This document shows, in pieces, positions 33,075 to 36,184 of a stretch of 36,184 nt of DNA. A program made the position numbers and the translations under genes. Numbering within the stretch: the first letter of the stretch is position 1; the number at the start of each line of letters is the position of its first letter. Below the pieces are notes generated by a model. That model saw only the letters and a program-made list of their open reading frames with translations, had not been told where the DNA came from and made no database searches. Source of the stretch: Micromonospora arida (GTDB taxonomy: Bacteria; Actinomycetota; Actinomycetes; Mycobacteriales; Micromonosporaceae). Location: the NCBI RefSeq assembly GCF_003857035.1, contig NZ_QGSY01000182.1, forward strand, positions 1-36,184. The letters run 5' to 3'.

Positions 33075-34171
33075 GCGCCATGCCCGCCGACCGCCCGCAC
33101 CTGCACGTCGCCGGACCGGACGACGCCGCCGAGGTGCTGTCGCCCGAGGCGAAGCGGCCCGCCCGGATCCGCACGTCTTGGACCGCCGCCGACATCATGG
33201 CAATGGAGTTCGCCCCGCCGAAGTGGGCTGTGCCCGGTGTGCTGTCCGAGGGCGTGAACCTGCTCTGCGGCCCGCCCAAGGTCGGTAAGTCGTGGATGTC
33301 GCTCGGCCTCGGCCTGGACGTCGCCCTTGGCGGCAAGGCGTTCGGCGCGATTCCGGTCGAGTCCGGCCCCGTGCTGTACCTCGCCCTGGAAGACACCGCC
33401 CGCCGCCTGCAAAACCGGCTCGGGAAGGTTCTCGGCCAGCGCAAGGCCCCGGCCGGTCTCACCCTGGCCACCGAGTGCCCGCCGCTGCCGCAAGGCGGCG
33501 ACCAGGCCATCGCCGCGTGGCTCGACCGCAACCCGAATGCCCGAATGGTCATCATCGACGTGTTCGCCAAGCTGCGCGGCCACTCCGCCCCCGGCGCATC
33601 CGCCTACGACGCCGACTACGCCGCCGTCGGCCGGGCGAAGAAGGTCGCCGACGACTACGGCGTTGCGTTCGTCCTGGTCCACCACGTACGCAAGGCCGGA
33701 TCCGACGACTTCCTCACCGAGGTCTCGGGGACCAACGGACTCGCCGGTGCCGCCGACGCCACCCTCGTACTCAAGCGGGCACGTAACCAGGGTGACGGCG
33801 TGCTGCACGTGACCGGCCGGGACGTCGACGAGAACGAGTACGCCCTCACATTCGACCCCGCCGCCGGTGCCTGGCAAATGCTCGACGGACCGGCCGAGGA
33901 TCACCAGGTCGGCGAGACCCGCGCGACGATCCTGCGCTTCCTGCGCGCCACACCCGGCAGCACCCCCAAGGTCATCGCCGAGGGGGTCGGACTCGCCTAC
34001 GACAACGTCAAGCGCACCTGTCAGCGGATGCTCGCCGACGGGCAACTCGCCGCCGACACCGGCGGCCGGTACCGAGTCCCTGGTGTCCCCGCTGTCCCCG
34101 AAGTCCCCCAACCCGCCCTGAGCAGCGAAAACGAGGGGGACACCTCGGGGACAGCCGGACTCTGGCCGTGA
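33071..34171 (+). CDS. RepA-like AAA/RecA-fold replication ATPase (helicase type)
   Basis: 366 aa from ATG 33071, overlapping the primase stop by 4 bp. Walker A is LLCGPPKVGKSW (about 65-76); PVLYLALEDTARRLQNRL, MVIIDVFAKLRG (Walker B) and FVLVHHVRKAGSDDF follow the RepA/DnaB-like hexameric helicase pattern. A C-terminal winged-helix-like part (ETRATILRFLRATPGSTPKVIAEGVGLAYDNVKRTCQRML) may bind DNA. The last 30 residues hold a V-P-x repeat (VPGVPAVPEVP) whose codons create GTCCCC boxes at 9-bp spacing. Together with the prim-pol it forms the replication module. Confidence 0.85.
   Translation: MSAMPADRPHLHVAGPDDAAEVLSPEAKRPARIRTSWTAADIMAMEFAPPKWAVPGVLSEGVNLLCGPPKVGKSWMSLGLGLDVALGGKAFGAIPVESGPVLYLALEDTARRLQNRLGKVLGQRKAPAGLTLATECPPLPQGGDQAIAAWLDRNPNARMVIIDVFAKLRGHSAPGASAYDADYAAVGRAKKVADDYGVAFVLVHHVRKAGSDDFLTEVSGTNGLAGAADATLVLKRARNQGDGVLHVTGRDVDENEYALTFDPAAGAWQMLDGPAEDHQVGETRATILRFLRATPGSTPKVIAEGVGLAYDNVKRTCQRMLADGQLAADTGGRYRVPGVPAVPEVPQPALSSENEGDTSGTAGLWP
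34075..34153. repeat. GGGGACA/TGTCCCC boxes in the 3' end of the replication ATPase gene
   Basis: TGTCCCC at 34084 and 34093, with degenerate AGTCCC units at 34075 and 34102, all at 9-bp steps, then GGGGACA at 34136 and 34147. 34082-34099 is the exact complement of the array around 25336-25352. Confidence 0.65.
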
Positions 34172-34183
34172 CCCTGCCAAACA

Positions 34184-34216
34184 TGCTGAAACAGGGGTTA
34201 TGCGGCTGTTTCAGCA
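34184..34216. repeat. TGCTGAAACA inverted repeat upstream of xis
   Basis: Perfect 10-bp arms (34184-34193, 34207-34216) with a 13-nt loop. The left arm with flanks (CATGCTGAAACAGGG) is the exact complement of 35881-35895 beside the right att site. The rest of the 242-bp gap 34172-34413 holds no convincing gene. Confidence 0.75.
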
Positions 34217-34413
34217 CAGACCCACACGAAGACACCGGAACGCCCGAGATCTTGGCTCAGCGTGGCTCTCAGCGGGCCGCCGTATGGCTCTCTGTCGACG
34301 CGGCCCGCCACCCCTCGCCGAACCGCTCTCGCCGCTGGAGAAGCCGCTACTGACCCCCTCAACGCCTTACCGCACCGCCCCTGATAGGCCGCACTGCCCG
34401 GAAAGGACACCCG

Positions 34414-34671
34414 ATGGCTAAGCGGATCACCCAGAACGCGCCGGTCCTGGAACTGCCCGCCGAGTTGCTGACCATCGAAGAAGCCGCAAGCCGCATCGGC
34501 ATGAGCGTTCGCTACGTACGCCGCGCCGTTGCCGAGCGACAGATCGCGTTCCACCGCCTCGGCCGGTCGATCCGAATCGACCCCGCCGACCTGGCCGCAT
34601 TCGTCCACGCCGGACGAGTCGAGCCCATGACCGCAGAGACCGTCTGGCGCGGATTGAGGAGTGTCGCCTGA
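34414..34671 (+). CDS. xis: excisionase / MerR-type HTH DNA-binding protein
   Basis: 85 aa. LLTIEEAASRIGMSVRYVRRAVAERQIAFHRLGRSIRIDPADLAAFV is the classic excisionase-family winged helix-turn-helix. GGAAAGGA lies upstream of the ATG. It should bind arm sites near the element ends, bend DNA and favour excision by the integrase encoded 2 bp downstream. The inverted TGCTGAAACA sites at 34184-34216 and 35881-35895 are likely targets. Confidence 0.88.
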   Translation: MAKRITQNAPVLELPAELLTIEEAASRIGMSVRYVRRAVAERQIAFHRLGRSIRIDPADLAAFVHAGRVEPMTAETVWRGLRSVA

Positions 34672-34673
34672 TC

Positions 34674-35861
34674 ATGGCCAACCAAGAGGGACACCGCCGA
34701 TTCGGCAACATCCGTAAGCGCGAGTCCGGCCGCTACCAGGCTCGCTACCCCGGCCCGGACGGACGGATGCGCTCCGCCCCGCAGACGTTCGCCCGCAAGC
34801 CCGAGGCCGAAAAGTACCTGTCGCTGATCGAGGCCCAGATGATGCGGGGCGAGTGGATCGACCCTGAACGCGGCAAGATCCGGCTACGCGACTACGCCGA
34901 ACGGTGGATCACCGAACGGCCGAACCTGCGGCCCCGGACCGTGCACCTGTACCGCTGGACCCTCGGCAGGCACATCACGCCGCACCTCGGCGACATGCCG
35001 CTCAACCGGATCGACACGCCTATGGTCCGCGAGTGGCGGGCGCGACTGCTGGCCGAGGGCGTATCGGTAACCATGGCCGCCAAGGCGTACCGGCTGCTGC
35101 GCGCGGTCCTGATGACCGCAGTCAAGGAGGACGAACTGATCAGGATCAACCCGTGCCGCGTCGTCGGTGCCGACCAGGAGAAGTCCGCAGAGCGGCCGGT
35201 CCTCACCGTTCCGCAGATCTTCGCGCTGGCTGAGCGGATACCGGAGCGCTTCAGAGCGCTGATCCTGGTCACCACGTTCGGGTGCCTGCGGTGGGGCGAG
35301 GCGGTCGCCCTGCAACGCTGCGACATCGACCTAGCGGCCGGCACAGTGCGGGTGCGACAGGCGTTCGTCGAGCACCGGGGTACCGGCCTGATCCTCGGCC
35401 CGCCGAAGTCGCGGGCGGGCGTGCGGACCGTCGCCCTACCCAAGGCGGCCCTGCCTGTGCTGAAACAGCACATGAGCAGCCACGTCGGCGAGGCACCCGA
35501 AGCGTTCCTGTTCACCGGCGAGAGCGGCCGGAACCTCTGGCGCGGCAACTTCAACAAGCTGGTCAAGTGGCCCGAGGCGGTCGCCGCCGTGGGTGTGCCC
35601 GGCCTGCACTTTCACGACCTGCGGCATACCGGCAACACGCTCGCGTCGCGGGCACCAGGGGCGAGCCTGCGCGACATCATGGCGCGGATGGGGCACGACA
35701 GCCCGCGTGCCGCGCTGATCTACCAGCACGCCAACCGGGAGGCCGACCAGGGCATCGCCAACGCGATCGACAAGGCGGTTAAGGCTGCCCGGCGCAAGCC
35801 GAGCAAGCGCAAGGTCAAGCGGGTTGCCGAGGGCGACGGACCGGCCGCCGAGGCGAGCTAA
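34674..35861 (+). CDS. int: tyrosine site-specific integrase
   Basis: 395 aa. N-terminal SAM-like/arm-binding part (RKRESGRYQARYPGPDGR, FARKPEAEKYL), core-binding domain (LRDYAERWITERPNLRPRTV) and catalytic domain. All catalytic residues are present: Arg206 (GCLRWGEAVAL), Lys245, His314 and Arg317 (HDLRH), His341 (MGHDSPRAA) and Tyr350 (LIYQHANRE). The basic C-terminal tail (RRKPSKRKVKR) is repeated in the pseudogene at 23620-23700. It recombines attP with the 3' half of tRNA-Gly, 90 bp downstream. The stop codon is part of a TAATGGCCC box. Confidence 0.94.
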   Translation: MANQEGHRRFGNIRKRESGRYQARYPGPDGRMRSAPQTFARKPEAEKYLSLIEAQMMRGEWIDPERGKIRLRDYAERWITERPNLRPRTVHLYRWTLGRHITPHLGDMPLNRIDTPMVREWRARLLAEGVSVTMAAKAYRLLRAVLMTAVKEDELIRINPCRVVGADQEKSAERPVLTVPQIFALAERIPERFRALILVTTFGCLRWGEAVALQRCDIDLAAGTVRVRQAFVEHRGTGLILGPPKSRAGVRTVALPKAALPVLKQHMSSHVGEAPEAFLFTGESGRNLWRGNFNKLVKWPEAVAAVGVPGLHFHDLRHTGNTLASRAPGASLRDIMARMGHDSPRAALIYQHANREADQGIANAIDKAVKAARRKPSKRKVKRVAEGDGPAAEAS

Positions 35862-35895
35862 TGGCCCACTAATGGCCCATCCCTGTTTCAGCATG
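35859..35895. promoter_or_regulatory. right-end arm sites: paired TAATGGCCC boxes plus TGTTTCAGCATG
   Basis: TAATGGCCCAC-TAATGGCCCAT (35859-35880) begins in the int stop codon and is followed at once by CCCTGTTTCAGCATG (35881-35895). Similar pairs occur at the left ends of both elements. Likely Int or Xis arm-type sites. Confidence 0.55.
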
Positions 35896-35908
35896 ACCTA
35901 GAACCACG

Positions 35909-35945
35909 GAAGCCCTGGCGGGACATGTGTCCTGGCCAGGGCTTC
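35909..35945. terminator. tRNA-Gly terminator hairpin, element-borne
   Basis: GAAGCCCTGGCGGGAC and GTCCTGGCCAGGGCTTC form a long stem around ATGT, 6 bp past the tRNA 3' end in its direction of transcription (minus). It may also end int. Confidence 0.7.
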
Positions 35946-35951
35946 AGTGTG

Positions 35952-36025
35952 TGGAGCGGGTGACGGGAATCGAACCCGCACTGTCAGCTTGGGAAGCTGA
36001 TGTTCTGCCATTGAACTACACCCGC
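35952..36025 (-). tRNA. tRNA-Gly (anticodon CCC)
   Basis: 74 nt with an encoded CCA (35952-35954). The acceptor stem GCGGGTG pairs with CACCCGC; the D-arm contains GTTCAATGGCAGAAC; the anticodon stem TCAGC/GCTGA encloses TTCCCAA, giving anticodon CCC (reads GGG); the T-arm is GCGGGTTCGATTCCCGT. All parts fold, so the gene is functional, its 3' half now supplied by the AICE. TACAGT at 36036-36041 (minus strand) is a possible -10. Confidence 0.95.
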
Positions 36026-36184
36026 AAGCGGCACCACTGTACCCGAGTCGTCGAGCCTCTGCACCCAGGTACCCCCGCCGGCCGTAGCTGTTCGCGTACC
36101 GCACGCCCGGGCCGGCCCGGGTTGATCCACTCGACTTTCTGGAAGTCGGGGCATCCGAAGCGCCGGGACAGCGCAATTTCATAG
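36026..36184. other. region upstream of the tRNA, no gene; REP-like near-palindrome
   Basis: No convincing gene in the last 159 bp. CGACTT-TCTGG-AAGTCG at 36132-36148 is a near-palindrome of the kind dispersed between actinobacterial genes. The tRNA promoter should lie at 36030-36065. Confidence 0.4.

Larger units (their letters stand above)
23777..35954. mobile_element. complete AICE integrated in tRNA-Gly(CCC)
   Basis: About 12.2 kb between the middle att copy and the intact tRNA. It has all modules expected of an actinomycete integrative and conjugative element: tyrosine integrase and excisionase next to the tRNA, primase-polymerase and RepA-like ATPase for replication, a single FtsK/TraB-type translocase with DUF2637 and other membrane proteins for double-stranded DNA transfer, a divergent regulator, and cargo at the far end. 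Because it lies next to the tRNA, it probably entered after the remnant element. Confidence 0.9.

Noticed and set aside
34168..34353. 61-codon frame starting at GTG over the replication ATPase stop
   Set aside because: The overlap looks like coupling, but the frame runs through the TGCTGAAACA hairpin, has no Shine-Dalgarno of its own and no family-like pattern.
35898..36182. Minus-strand open frame with the peptide CSSMAEHQLPKLTVRVRFPSPAP
   Set aside because: This is the tRNA-Gly gene and its flank read as protein, a well-known artefact; the plus-strand ERVTGIEPALSAWE frames at the att copies are the same kind of error.

Overview
The window is GC-rich actinobacterial DNA, most like Micromonospora or a close relative in the Micromonosporaceae. 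The evidence is about 70% GC with strong third-position bias, an LppU-type Pro/Ala/Gln-rich membrane protein, two DUF6458 proteins, a questin-oxidase-like protein, and a classic actinomycete integrative and conjugative element (AICE) in a tRNA-Gly gene. I assigned families by reading translated sequence and motifs; no database search was possible.

Positions 1-21,710 are ordinary chromosome. In order: the 3' part of an LppU-like secreted-domain protein; an NHLRC2-like thioredoxin/NHL protein; the 5-oxoprolinase operon pxpB-pxpC-pxpA (minus strand); a hemolysin III/PAQR membrane protein; a SixA-like phosphatase between two DUF6458 paralogues; a large acyl-CoA dehydrogenase; a membrane PP2C/SpoIIE-type phosphatase; an RlpA-like double-psi beta-barrel protein; a phosphoribosyltransferase; a questin-oxidase-like protein; an ASCH protein; an LLM flavin oxidoreductase; a small membrane protein; two tandem RibD/DHFR-fold reductases; a VOC protein; an S66 (MccF-like) peptidase; a methyltransferase; and a 2H phosphoesterase. 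About a dozen of these genes show a -10-like hexamer 6-7 nt before the start codon and no Shine-Dalgarno sequence, which suggests leaderless transcription.

Positions 21,713-35,954 are a tandem composite of two related elements in the 3' end of tRNA-Gly(CCC). The intact tRNA lies at 35,952-36,025 (minus strand). Two partial copies of its 3' half lie at 21,713-21,756 and 23,777-23,819. The left unit, about 2.1 kb, has lost everything except a DUF262/HNH nuclease-like gene and the last 80 bp of an integrase gene. It looks like a cis-mobilisable remnant of an AICE. The right unit, about 12.2 kb, is a complete-looking AICE. It carries a membrane/coiled-coil gene overlapping an HNH nuclease gene, a leftward XRE-TPR regulator with a monooxygenase-fold protein, and a rightward operon of DUF6284, DUF2637, a membrane protein, an FtsK/TraB-type DNA translocase, small zinc-binding proteins, a primase-polymerase and a RepA-like ATPase. 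Xis and a tyrosine integrase follow beside the tRNA.

The elements hold several cis-acting signals. A GCGACCGG cluster right behind the translocase gene is a candidate transfer locus. GGGGACA boxes at 9-bp period occur near both ends of the AICE backbone. TGCTGAAACA and TAATGGCCC repeats near the ends look like Int/Xis arm sites. A palindromic operator sits inside the main promoter. The nuclease cargo is clearly lower in GC and lies at the att end away from the integrase in both units, so this spot looks like a slot for anti-phage or anti-plasmid genes. The TM/coiled-coil + HNH pair is the best candidate for an undescribed system.
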